Assembly (NCBI GenBank): GCA_948473115.1
Contig: CAOKWI010000005.1
Coordinates: 1-64,000, forward strand
Direction of reading: 5' to 3'
DNA: 64,000 nucleotides
Source: an uncultured Lachnospiraceae bacterium
GTDB taxonomy: Bacteria; Bacillota; Clostridia; Lachnospirales; Lachnospiraceae
The notes under the pieces are model-generated. The model was given only the letters and a program-made list of their open reading frames with translations, did no database searches and was not told the origin of the DNA. Both the position numbers and the translations under genes were made by a program. This document shows positions 15,842 to 24,412 of the stretch, piece by piece (positions within the stretch are counted from its first letter, which is position 1; each line of letters starts with the position of its first letter).

Positions 15842-17203
15842 ATGAAAAGAGCAATAAGTGCCATCGTGGCAGCGGTACTGACGGCAATGATCCTGTTATA
15901 TGCACGGGTATATTGCTTTGACCCGGCGCAGAGGCAGGGAGGAGAAATCTCACTGGATACAGGGGATCCATCATACAGAGGAAAAGAACCGTACCGGAAA
16001 TGCGGTGAGACAGGCTCTTTCCCGGCTTCCAAAGGGGCGGCGCAGAAAAATTTACCTGCCGTCTCCCTGTATCTGGTCCAGGGACGGATCGGGGTGGAAG
16101 GTTTCACGGTGGAAAGTCTCCTGCCCAGAAGATTATCAAAAGCCGAAAAGCCTGCCTGGGCGGGAGATCTGCGTCTGGAGGAGTGGAAGCAGGCGTATCT
16201 TTCTTACATCCATTCGGAGGGGAGGTACATGGGGTACTGTACCTTCAGTCTGATCTATGTGGATGATGACGATATCCCGGAACTGCTGATTGATACCGGA
16301 AGCGGGGCGGGAGGGTGCTATGCTCTTACCTTCCATGGACATGACCTGGATGTATGGCGGTCTGACGGGCTGAACGTAACCTATATCGAAAAAGGGGGAC
16401 TGGTCTGCGATTCGGGCGGCAGGATGGGGCATTATTATGATAATGTATATGCAATTCGGGACGGAAGGTGGGGCTTTGTGGACGGCGGCACCTGGGGAGA
16501 CGGGCCGGACGGGGTACAGCTTGACGAAAACGGAAATATCATGGAATTCTTTTATTGGGACGACAGGGAATTGACATGGGAAGAGTATGAGACTCGCCTG
16601 AACGCCATCTATCCCGCCGGACAGGGCATATATCCTGAACAATATTATATCCGGGACGAGATCTGCTCCCTGCTGAGGACGGGGGACGTAGCCACTGCAG
16701 GAAACCGGTATGAGTTGATTGTAGAGGATGTCACCTGGAAAGAAGCGGAACAGCTTTGCCGGAAAAGAGGAGGCTATCTGGCCACCATCACTTCCCAGGA
16801 GGAGTTATGGCGGATCCAGGATCAGATGATTGCCGAGGCTAAAACCGACATCACATTTTTTGTAGGAGCTAACAATGACAATTCTCCTCATGGCTATCAC
16901 TGGATGGAACCTGGGATGGAGCGGGGGTACGATATGCTGGATTTGTCCAAGGCGCTGTGGCGGCCGTTCTGGCTGGAGGGAGAACCCAGTTACAGCGGTC
17001 TGACGGAGAACGGGAAAGAGGTCAGGGAGGATTATGTGGTTCTCATTTACCGGGAATCCGATGAAAGGTGCTGGATTGACGATGTGCCGGGGGATTTTCT
17101 GAAAGCACATCCCTCCTGCGCGGGCAGGGTGGGATATATCTGTGAGTATGGGCAGAGTACCGGCACAGGTCAAAGCCCAGGGAAGCATACAGAAAAAACA
17201 TAA
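15842..17203 (+). CDS. Secreted C-type lectin-domain protein
   Basis: A 453-residue protein. Residues 1-25 form a signal peptide or anchor. About 100-275 is a region rich in Gly, Tyr and Trp with a repeated VDDDDIPELLID-type motif, seen in other secreted clostridial proteins. About 280-445 is a C-type lectin-like domain: YELIVEDVTWKEAEQLCRKRGGYLATITSQEE at its start and CWIDDVPG...GYICEY at its end. Binding of a glycan or protein outside the cell is likely, but the calcium-site residues were not assigned. It follows the short paralogous-leader gene; a small GCCGCC..GGCGGC hairpin precedes it. Confidence 0.82.
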   Translation: MKRAISAIVAAVLTAMILLYARVYCFDPAQRQGGEISLDTGDPSYRGKEPYRKCGETGSFPASKGAAQKNLPAVSLYLVQGRIGVEGFTVESLLPRRLSKAEKPAWAGDLRLEEWKQAYLSYIHSEGRYMGYCTFSLIYVDDDDIPELLIDTGSGAGGCYALTFHGHDLDVWRSDGLNVTYIEKGGLVCDSGGRMGHYYDNVYAIRDGRWGFVDGGTWGDGPDGVQLDENGNIMEFFYWDDRELTWEEYETRLNAIYPAGQGIYPEQYYIRDEICSLLRTGDVATAGNRYELIVEDVTWKEAEQLCRKRGGYLATITSQEELWRIQDQMIAEAKTDITFFVGANNDNSPHGYHWMEPGMERGYDMLDLSKALWRPFWLEGEPSYSGLTENGKEVREDYVVLIYRESDERCWIDDVPGDFLKAHPSCAGRVGYICEYGQSTGTGQSPGKHTEKT

Positions 17204-17231
17204 AACAGGTTTCCGCAAAGCCAATGATATC

Positions 17232-17398
17232 CCAGTACTCCATCCAGCCTGAAATTGAACTTGTGTACTACCTGTTTCGCATCATTGCGTCGTTAAAATT
17301 TCTAGACGATGCCACCGCATCGCCGTCGAAATTTTGCCTAGCACTGGTACGAGCCATGCAGCCCACAAGTCCAACTCCTGACCGGATGGAGTACTGGT
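17232..17398. repeat. 167-bp imperfect palindrome with perfect ends
   Basis: The ends CCAGTACTCCATCC (17232-17245) and GGATGGAGTACTGG (17385-17398) are perfect inverted copies. Farther in, AACTTGTG pairs with CACAAGT, and the centre has GACGATGCC...GCATCG.CGTC, a stem like those at 54964 and 63186. It fills the 309-base gap between the lectin gene and the chemoreceptor; no gene is seen there. Confidence 0.75.
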
Positions 17399-17512
17399 GA
17401 AAATTTGACATTGAATATTTATGCGGAAGGTGATATATTTTTTAGTAGAATGATACACTCAAAACAGGCGGAAAACTTAAAAATGCATTTGGCCGATGCA
17501 GAAGGAGGGGCT

Positions 17513-19225
17513 ATGGAAGAAGAGGGGAAGGTATTGAAGGGAAAGAAGGGAGCCAATCTGCTGATAAAAATGCTGGCTGTGGTCATGGTACCCATAGTGA
17601 TACTGGTGATCCTTACGGTATTGGCATTGGGAAACGTGGGTGACAGTACGGCTTCTAACCTTGTGGAAAAGCAGCTTGCGTCGATGCAGTATATGATAGG
17701 GCAGAATCTGATGACGGGAGAAGGCAGCTTCAACATGGTGGACGGGCAGCTGTATAAGGGAGACGTCATGTTGTCCGGCGAAAACGGACTGCTGGCAGTG
17801 ATCAAACAGAATACACATATCGATTCGGCAATCTTTATCGATTCGAATATGGTTGCCTCCAGCCTGGAGAATGCAGACGCGGGGACCACCGTAAGCAGCA
17901 GGATCACAGATCGCGTTCTTGCCGGGGAAGCGGTATATTCTGACTCTGTAAGGCTGGGCGGCACAGAATATATGGCATATTTCGTTCCTCTGTCCGCCGA
18001 CGGGACAACAGTGGGCATGATGATGTCAGCCATCAAGGTGGAAGATACAGAGAGCATCTATCAGGGTACGATCACGGCCAATGTGATCTTTATGATAGTG
18101 CTGGTGGCGATATTCTGCGCTCTTGTGTGTCTGGTGGTGCTGCTGATCGTAAAAGCCCTCCTTGCGGTTGTGGGAAATCTGGACAAGGTTGCGGCAGGGG
18201 AGCTGAATCTGAAAATATCCAATAAGATCCTGGAGAGAAGCGACGAGGTGGGAAAGATTGCAAGGGCAATGTATTCCCTGATCGTGAACTTTTCACAGAT
18301 CATTCTCAATATACATAACTCCGTCAAGGAGATGGATGAATGTACCACCCAGTTCAGCCAGAATTTTGACAGCATTACCCAGTCCATAGACGATATCAAT
18401 GTGGCGGTGACCGAGATTGCGGAGGGTGCAACCCATCAGGCGGCGAACACACAGAACGTGAGCCAGAGCATGAACGATATGGGCGAGGCCATCAGTAAGA
18501 CGACCGAGAGCGTCAGTGAACTGAGCAACAGCGCCGTGGTAATGAAGAAGAATAATGAAATGGTGGATTCCGTCCTGAAGGAACTGCAGGATATCAGCGT
18601 CAGAACCAGCAAGTCGGTAGATGAAGTGCAGAAGCAGACGAACCTGACCAACGAGTCTGCACAGGCGATCCACTCCGCCACGGATATCATCGCGGGGATT
18701 GCAAGCCAGACGAATCTGCTTTCCCTGAATGCCAGCATTGAGGCTGCAAGGGCAGGGGAAATGGGCAAAGGGTTTGCGGTGGTTGCCGAGGAAATCAGGG
18801 GTCTGGCGGATCAGTCCAAGGAATCCGCGGCACAGATCCGCGGCATTGTAGAGAACCTGATCCAAAATTCCGATCACAGCGTGGAGATCATGAACGGCGT
18901 GGTGAATGAGATTTATCAGCAGAATGAGAAGCTGAATGTAACCCAGGAGGCGTTTGACAGTCTGAACCAGGAGATCTTCAAAGTGGTAAGCGCCATCGAT
19001 GTCATCTCAAGCCAGATCGACAGCATTGAGCAGTATAAGAGCGGCGTTATCGAAAGCATTGACGGGCTTTCGGAGATCTCGCAGAACAATGCGGCGAGCA
19101 CGGAGGAGACAGCTGCCACCATGGATCAGCTGACCCAGATCGTGATCGGGTGTAAGGAGGCAACCGCTGAACTGGTGAGGATTGCCAGTGAACTGAGTCA
19201 GAATACGCAGAAGTTTAAGATGTAA
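17513..19225 (+). CDS. Methyl-accepting chemotaxis protein
   Basis: A 570-residue chemoreceptor. A first membrane helix lies at about residues 20-42, followed by an extracellular single-Cache-like sensor domain of about 145 residues, a second helix ([23 protein letters not shown]), a HAMP domain and a long signalling domain whose tip reads [23 protein letters not shown]. It should relay ligand binding to CheA/CheW, none of which is in this window. ATG 17513 is preferred because GAAGGAGGGG precedes it; a TTG at 17405 would add 36 residues that look non-native. The ligand is unknown. Confidence 0.92.
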   Translation: MEEEGKVLKGKKGANLLIKMLAVVMVPIVILVILTVLALGNVGDSTASNLVEKQLASMQYMIGQNLMTGEGSFNMVDGQLYKGDVMLSGENGLLAVIKQNTHIDSAIFIDSNMVASSLENADAGTTVSSRITDRVLAGEAVYSDSVRLGGTEYMAYFVPLSADGTTVGMMMSAIKVEDTESIYQGTITANVIFMIVLVAIFCALVCLVVLLIVKALLAVVGNLDKVAAGELNLKISNKILERSDEVGKIARAMYSLIVNFSQIILNIHNSVKEMDECTTQFSQNFDSITQSIDDINVAVTEIAEGATHQAANTQNVSQSMNDMGEAISKTTESVSELSNSAVVMKKNNEMVDSVLKELQDISVRTSKSVDEVQKQTNLTNESAQAIHSATDIIAGIASQTNLLSLNASIEAARAGEMGKGFAVVAEEIRGLADQSKESAAQIRGIVENLIQNSDHSVEIMNGVVNEIYQQNEKLNVTQEAFDSLNQEIFKVVSAIDVISSQIDSIEQYKSGVIESIDGLSEISQNNAASTEETAATMDQLTQIVIGCKEATAELVRIASELSQNTQKFKM

Positions 19226-19269
19226 GGAACGGATGAATCAAACAGTCAGGAATGCCATAATGGTGAATG

Positions 19270-19294
19270 GGGGGCAGGTTTTTCCTGTCCCTTT
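19270..19294 (+). terminator. Possible terminator after the chemoreceptor gene
   Basis: GGGCAGG and CCTGTCC with a TTTT(T) loop form a compact hairpin about 45 bases after the stop. It is followed only by CTTTGAT, so it is a weak intrinsic terminator at best. Confidence 0.4.
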
Positions 19295-19318
19295 GATATA
19301 TAAGGGGAAGCAGGACAG

Positions 19319-19356
19319 TGATACAACCCTGATACAATTCTGGTACAAAATATAAT
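19319..19356 (+). promoter_or_regulatory. Three 11-bp-spaced direct repeats joined to a TATAAT box
   Basis: TGATACAA (19319-19326), TGATACAA (19330-19337) and TGGTACAA (19341-19348) recur exactly every 11 bases, directly before a perfect -10 hexamer TATAAT (19351-19356). There is no good -35 box because the repeats occupy that place. Direct repeats one helical turn apart are typical of OmpR-type regulator sites, so this is probably where the downstream regulator activates its own operon. Confidence 0.65.
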
Positions 19357-19421
19357 CGTTCAGGAGCGGGGCGTATTTTCGGAGCCGGTTCTGAAAAGAC
19401 TGATGGAAATGGGGGAGCAGG

Positions 19422-20078
19422 ATGTTAAAGATTTTGATCGCTGAGGACGAGGAGCCGATTGCCAACCTGATCAAAATGAATTTAAGGAGAGCGGGCTATC
19501 ATTGTATCTGGGCAGCGGACGGGGAAACCGCCGCGGACTATATGGAAAAGGAAAAGCCGGATCTGGTGCTGCTGGATGTGATGCTTCCGGGTATCAACGG
19601 CTATGAACTGATGGACTATGCGAGGACACTGGAGCTTCCGGTGATCTTCCTGACAGCGCTGGGAACCACGGAAAATAAAGTGAAGGGCTTAAAGATGGGG
19701 GCGGATGATTACCTGACGAAGCCTTTTGAGATCGTGGAGCTGCTTGCCAGGGTGGAAGCCGTCCTGCGCAGATATCATAAGACAGAGAGTGTTATGGAGG
19801 TGTTTGATATCGTGATCGACACCGCGTCCAGGGCAGTCACCAGGAACGGAGAGCAGATCCCCCTTACCATGAAGGAGTTTGACCTGCTGCTTCTGCTGGC
19901 CAGAAACCGCAATATTGCGCTGTACCGTGAGACGATCTATGAGACGGTCTGGGGAGGGGAATACATGGGGCAGAGCAGGACGGTGGATCTGCATATTCAG
20001 AGATTGAAGAAGAAGCTGAACTGGGATAATGAGATTTCCGCAGTATATAAAGTGGGCTACCGCCTGGAGGCTGAATGA
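19422..20078 (+). CDS. OmpR-family response regulator
   Basis: A 218-residue regulator: receiver domain with acidic pocket EDEE (8-11), phosphoacceptor Asp52 in LLDVMLPG, Thr78 region and Lys100 in LTKPFE; then a winged-helix DNA-binding domain (LTMKEFDLLLLLARNRN...GQSRTVDLHIQRLKKKL). It overlaps the downstream kinase gene by four bases, a coupled pair. The direct repeats in front of it make autoregulation likely. Confidence 0.95.
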   Translation: MLKILIAEDEEPIANLIKMNLRRAGYHCIWAADGETAADYMEKEKPDLVLLDVMLPGINGYELMDYARTLELPVIFLTALGTTENKVKGLKMGADDYLTKPFEIVELLARVEAVLRRYHKTESVMEVFDIVIDTASRAVTRNGEQIPLTMKEFDLLLLLARNRNIALYRETIYETVWGGEYMGQSRTVDLHIQRLKKKLNWDNEISAVYKVGYRLEAE

Positions 20079-21568
20079 GATTTTCGGATAAGCTGTTTCT
20101 TGTCACAACTGCATTGCTGACGGTCATTTTCATGCTTTTTGGAAGCTGGCTGCTTTCCTCCAATTTTACCCAGCTCCTGGACAAGGAGATCGAGAGGGGA
20201 AACAGTGAGAGCAGGATGTTTGCCTTTTTGTTTGAGATGGGCTACCGCTCCACGGAGGAATATGGGGAGGATTATGCGGTCAGCCGGACCCTGGACAGCA
20301 TTACCGGCAGCGTGGAGCGGGACGGGAGCCGCCTGTTCGTGCTGAGGGAGGATGGCTCTTATTGTACCGGTGAGGATTACGTAGCCAGGGGAGGCTTCGG
20401 TCAGGAGATCGGAGGCCTGGTAGAGTCCCTGGAAAATGCCGGAAACACATACGGGTATCGTATCAGGAGGTTTGGGGACGCTTATTATATGTTCACGGTC
20501 ACTGTCACTACGGCGGCGGAAAAGCCTCTGTACCTGGGGCTGTGCAGGGAATTGACGCCGATTTACAGGGACCGGATGGATCTGCTGCGGCAGTACCGCA
20601 CTGCGCTGCTTGGGCTTCTGGCCATAGGAAGCATCGGTATTTATGGGCTTTCCAGATATATTACCAGACCCATCCGCAGTCTGAACCGTGTGGCAAAGCA
20701 GATCGCGGACGGGCGGATGGAACTGCGCTCCTCCAACCATAGCGGGGATGAGATCGGGGAGCTGGCCAGGAATTTTAACCATATGGCGGACAGGCTGGTG
20801 GAGGAGGCGGAGGCAAAGGCGCTGGAGGCAAAGCAGAAGGAGGATTTCACGGCGGCCTTTGCCCATGAACTGAAGACCCCGCTGACCTCTATCATCGGTT
20901 ACGCGGATATGATGAATTCCATGAAGATATCGGAGGAAGAGAGGGCGGAGGCCACGTTTTATATCTACAGCCAGGGAAAGCGGCTGGAAAGCCTTTCCCA
21001 TAAGCTGCTGGAGCTGGTCAGCATGGACAAGAGCCCCATCGAGAACAGAATCCTACAGACGAAGCTTCTGGAGGAAAATATCAGGGCTACCGTGCGTCCC
21101 ATCTGGGCACAGAAAAATATCCATGGCAAGGTGGATATGGACAAGGGCGTGATCTGCGGGGATATGGAGCTTCTTCTGTCCCTCCTGTACAATCTCCTGG
21201 ACAACGCGGCAAAGGCCATGGATAAGGGAGAACAGGGATTTATCTGGCTGAAGGGGAAAAACCTGCCCAGCGGCGAATATGAGATCAAGGTGGTGGATAA
21301 CGGAAGAGGCATCCCCCAGGAGGAGATCAGCCGGATCACAGAGGCTTTTTATATGGTGGACAAGTCCCGTTCCCGCAGGGAAGGCGGCGCGGGAATCGGC
21401 ATGGCGCTGTGTCACAAGATCATTAAGCTTCATGACGGTGCACTTCAGATCGACAGTAAGCTGGGAGAAGGAACCGTCATGAAGGTGGTTTTTCCGGCAG
21501 TGATGCCGAAGAAGGAAAGGGCAAATGAGCGGAGAAAAAGAACAAAGCAGGAGCAGGCGAAAGCCTAA
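20075..21568 (+). CDS. Membrane sensor histidine kinase
   Basis: A 497-residue kinase with a helix at about 8-28, an extracellular sensor region of about 145 residues, a second helix near 175-192, a HAMP domain (RYITRPIRSLNRVAKQIADGRM), a DHp domain with the phosphorylated His264 in FAHELKTPLTSIIGYADMM, and a HATPase domain (LLYNLLDNAAKAMDKG; GAGIGMALCHKII). The gene ends in a basic tail (KKERANERRKRTKQEQ). It is coupled by a four-base overlap to its regulator and overlaps the following gene by 44 bases. Confidence 0.95.
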   Translation: MRFSDKLFLVTTALLTVIFMLFGSWLLSSNFTQLLDKEIERGNSESRMFAFLFEMGYRSTEEYGEDYAVSRTLDSITGSVERDGSRLFVLREDGSYCTGEDYVARGGFGQEIGGLVESLENAGNTYGYRIRRFGDAYYMFTVTVTTAAEKPLYLGLCRELTPIYRDRMDLLRQYRTALLGLLAIGSIGIYGLSRYITRPIRSLNRVAKQIADGRMELRSSNHSGDEIGELARNFNHMADRLVEEAEAKALEAKQKEDFTAAFAHELKTPLTSIIGYADMMNSMKISEEERAEATFYIYSQGKRLESLSHKLLELVSMDKSPIENRILQTKLLEENIRATVRPIWAQKNIHGKVDMDKGVICGDMELLLSLLYNLLDNAAKAMDKGEQGFIWLKGKNLPSGEYEIKVVDNGRGIPQEEISRITEAFYMVDKSRSRREGGAGIGMALCHKIIKLHDGALQIDSKLGEGTVMKVVFPAVMPKKERANERRKRTKQEQAKA

Positions 21569-22631
21569 GCACAGGAATCCTTTGCAGACCAGGCTGACCT
21601 ATGCGGCTTCCATACTGGCGCTCACGGCCCTGGTGGGGGCAGCTTTCTTCAGTCCGGGATGGGTCTTTGGCTTTCAGGATAACATACGGTGCAGGGACCA
21701 GGTGCTGGAGGAGCGGGAAAATGTGAATGTGACCGCATTGAGCACCAACTATGAATCCTCCTTTTACCAGCGGATGGTAAACTTTGCGGAGGATCCGGCC
21801 GGCACCAGCTATTATGTGGCGTCGGAGGAGCTGACGGATTATGATAAGCTGCAGGACTTTTTAAATTCAGAGTACGGTTTTGAAAGCGGGCGCATATGGC
21901 CGCTTATTCAGCTGGGGCTGGTAACGGAAGAGTTCTTTTCCTGTGAAATCAGCGGATGGAAGCAGTATGTAATTTACAGCGACGATTATACCAAGGGTGT
22001 GAATTTCATCCTGTGGTATATTGAACTGGAACATCCCGATACCTTGGAAAAATACAAACTGCTGATGGAGGCCGACACAGGTGAGATCTATGGCGTAAAG
22101 GCCGATGTGGGCGGTGTGTTTCACTCATTTGAGAAGGGGTATGACAGGGATATTATTTATTATGAGCACAGCCTGGAGGAATGCCTGGGGTTTCCTTCAG
22201 GGGAGATGTATGACGAAGAATGGGCGATACTGGCATTATTTTTCAGCGGCCTGACATTACCGGATTTTTATGAATTTACCGATCTGTACTTTACGGCGGC
22301 AGAAATCATACACGAGAAAGCACTCCTGGATTCGGAAAGCGTTGACGGAACCATTAATGTACAGATGTCCGGTAATGAACTGGATGAGGTCAGACTCAAA
22401 ATGGGAATTACGGATGAGGAAGACGGACAATGGATCGACTTCCTGGAGTCCTACCCCGCAATGTCCGTATGGGACAAGGGAAACAGGCTGGAATACACAC
22501 TCCCCTATGGTGACGGCAGCCTGATCTTCCGGATGCAGATGGCGAAGTCCGTTCCCTACCCGTGGCGGCTGCAGGATATTACCGTGGGATTTCCCGAGAT
22601 CTATGAACTGATTCCGGAATTTCAGGAATAA
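21525..22631 (+). CDS. Membrane-anchored extracytoplasmic protein cotranscribed with the kinase
   Basis: A 368-residue protein of unknown family. The first 25 residues are very basic (RSRRKPKHRNPLQTR), then comes one helix (LTYAASILALTALVGAAFF), and the remaining 320 residues are predicted to lie outside the membrane. They are mixed alpha/beta with many Tyr, Asp and Glu and no recognised motif. The ATG at 21525 lies inside the kinase gene (44-base overlap) behind AAGGAAAGGG, so translation is coupled. Position and topology suggest an accessory sensor partner or a target of this two-component system. That is inference. Confidence 0.7.
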   Translation: MSGEKEQSRSRRKPKHRNPLQTRLTYAASILALTALVGAAFFSPGWVFGFQDNIRCRDQVLEERENVNVTALSTNYESSFYQRMVNFAEDPAGTSYYVASEELTDYDKLQDFLNSEYGFESGRIWPLIQLGLVTEEFFSCEISGWKQYVIYSDDYTKGVNFILWYIELEHPDTLEKYKLLMEADTGEIYGVKADVGGVFHSFEKGYDRDIIYYEHSLEECLGFPSGEMYDEEWAILALFFSGLTLPDFYEFTDLYFTAAEIIHEKALLDSESVDGTINVQMSGNELDEVRLKMGITDEEDGQWIDFLESYPAMSVWDKGNRLEYTLPYGDGSLIFRMQMAKSVPYPWRLQDITVGFPEIYELIPEFQE

Positions 22632-22683
22632 TAAAGCCTCTGTGCCGATATATTTTAAAAAATGGTACAGAGGTTTTTATAGA

Positions 22684-24087
22684 TTGAAAATAGCGGAATG
22701 GATCCGGAAAATCGATGATCTGGTCTGGGGTCCCTGGCTGTTGTTCCTCTTGCTGGGAACGGGGGTTTACCTGATGGTCAGCCTGCGGTTCCTGCCCCTG
22801 AAAAATCTGAAATTTGCTTTTGCCTGTGCGCTTGGCAGGGAAGGAAAGAATGGAAGCGGGGATGCAGGGAGTCGGTTGGGGAAGAAGCATGCCTCCGGCC
22901 AGGTATCGGCGCTCTCCTCCCTGACCACCGAGCTGGCGGCCACCATGGGAACGGGAAATATCATAGGGGTGGCGACGGCAATGACGCTGGGGGGACCGGG
23001 GGCGTTATTCTGGATGGTGGTCACCAGTCTCATCGGCATGGCGACAAAGCTGGTGGAAAGCACCTTATCTGTTACATATCGAGGTAAAAACGCGTTGGGT
23101 CAGACGGTTGGAGGCCCCATGTATACCATGGCGACGGCGCTTCCCGGGAAACTGCCGGGAAGAATACTGGGATTCTTTTTTGCATTGTTTGCAGTGCTTG
23201 CTTCCTTTGGCATGGGAAATATGACGCAGTCCAATTCCATTGCGGATGCCCTGTATGTTACCTTTCAGGTGCCCAAAGCGGCAACGGCTCTGGGCGTGAC
23301 GGTGCTGACAATCCTGATCGTGCTGGGGGGGATCAGTTATATTGCGAAGCTGACACAACTGATGGTGCCCTTTATGGGGATTTTTTATCTGCTGGGGACT
23401 CTGGCGGTCATCCTGGCCCATTGGCGGAATCTGCCCCTTGCCCTGGGAGGGATCCTGACAGCGGCGTTCTGTCCCCGGGCAGTGTCAGGGGGGCTGTTCG
23501 GGACAGTCCTGGTCTCCGCGGGTCAGTCCCTGCGCTGGGGTGTTTCCAGGGGAATCTTCTCCAACGAGGCAGGGCTGGGAGCCGCCGGGATTTCCGCCGC
23601 TGCGGCAGATACGAGGGATCCTGTGAGGCAGGGATATATCAGTATGACAGGGGTGTTCCTGGATACGGTGGTCATGTGTTCCCTGACGGGGCTTGCGCTG
23701 GCATCCTCAGGAGCCTTCGGCATGACGGACGCAAAGGGGAATCCTTTGACCGGTACGGCCCTTACCCTTGCGGCGTTCCAGAGTACGCTGGGGGACTGGG
23801 GAGAGAAGTTTATCAGTATCAGTATTGTGCTGTTTGCCTTTGCCACGATCGCAGGCTGGGCGTATCAGGGGGAGAGGGCTTTCGAATTTCTGATGAAAGG
23901 GAAAACGGCCTGTAATATCTGGTATCGTTTTGTCTATGCGCTGATGGCATTTCTCGGGTGCGTCTGTTCGCTGGAGGTGGTGTGGAACCTGTCGGATATC
24001 TGCAATGCACTGATGGCGGTGCCCAATCTGATCTGTGTGCTTCTGCTGTCCCGGGGGGTGTGCCGGCAGATACGGGATTACAGGTAG
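22684..24087 (+). CDS. Alanine/sodium symporter (AGCS family)
   Basis: A 467-residue transporter that couples Na+ to alanine, glycine or related amino acids. The family landmarks are present: IRKIDDLVWGPWLLFLLLGTGVY, TTELAATMGTGNIIGVATAM and GISRGIFSNEAGLG (here GVSRGIFSNEAGLGAAG). About eleven helices are present. I place the start at TTG 22684 (AGAGG ten bases upstream, and the protein then begins like its relatives); an in-frame GTG at 22642 would add 14 residues. It follows the two-component operon by about 50 bases. Confidence 0.9.
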   Translation: MKIAEWIRKIDDLVWGPWLLFLLLGTGVYLMVSLRFLPLKNLKFAFACALGREGKNGSGDAGSRLGKKHASGQVSALSSLTTELAATMGTGNIIGVATAMTLGGPGALFWMVVTSLIGMATKLVESTLSVTYRGKNALGQTVGGPMYTMATALPGKLPGRILGFFFALFAVLASFGMGNMTQSNSIADALYVTFQVPKAATALGVTVLTILIVLGGISYIAKLTQLMVPFMGIFYLLGTLAVILAHWRNLPLALGGILTAAFCPRAVSGGLFGTVLVSAGQSLRWGVSRGIFSNEAGLGAAGISAAAADTRDPVRQGYISMTGVFLDTVVMCSLTGLALASSGAFGMTDAKGNPLTGTALTLAAFQSTLGDWGEKFISISIVLFAFATIAGWAYQGERAFEFLMKGKTACNIWYRFVYALMAFLGCVCSLEVVWNLSDICNALMAVPNLICVLLLSRGVCRQIRDYR

Positions 24088-24154
24088 GGCACTGGTATTG
24101 GTGACGATTCACCCCCAGGCCGCCTGGTACGATCGGGGCTGAATCAATACAGTA

Positions 24155-24294
24155 GTAACAGTTCAGCCTTCGGCCAAACTGTTACGAGAATGCACACAAA
24201 ATGAGTTTTCAACTCATTTTGGCGCCTGCAAGTCTCGCAAAATTGCACAGGGAAGCAATTTTGACTTCGCGGTGCCGTATGGCTGAACTGTTAC
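24155..24294. repeat. Compound hairpin element upstream of pepT
   Basis: The outer arms GTAACAGTTCAGCC (24155-24168) and GGCTGAACTGTTAC (24281-24294) are perfect inverted copies. A third end motif, AAACTGTTAC, lies at about 24177. Inside are two more hairpins: AAAATGAGTT/AACTCATTTT (24198-24220) and AAAATTGC/GCAATTTT (about 24239-24262). This and the pepT promoter account for the 325-base gap. Confidence 0.8.
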
Positions 24295-24323
24295 ATACAG
24301 TACAATCTTTTTTCAGAAAAGAA

Positions 24324-24352
24324 TTGTAGGGAAACCTGAAACATGGTATGAT
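24324..24352 (+). promoter_or_regulatory. Predicted promoter of pepT
   Basis: TTGTAG (24324-24329), a 17-base spacer and TATGAT (24347-24352) with an extended -10 TG. It starts 30 bases beyond the repeat element above. Confidence 0.65.
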
Positions 24353-24412
24353 AAATTCGCTTGTGCAGTAATAACGGAAATAACAGCTGCCGGCAGAAAA
24401 GAGGAAACTATC

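Noticed and set aside
17470..17512. Possible sigma-D (motility) promoter before the chemoreceptor (TAAA...GCCGAT)
   Set aside because: The spacing between the two boxes is about 10 bases instead of about 15, and transcription would begin at the ribosome site.
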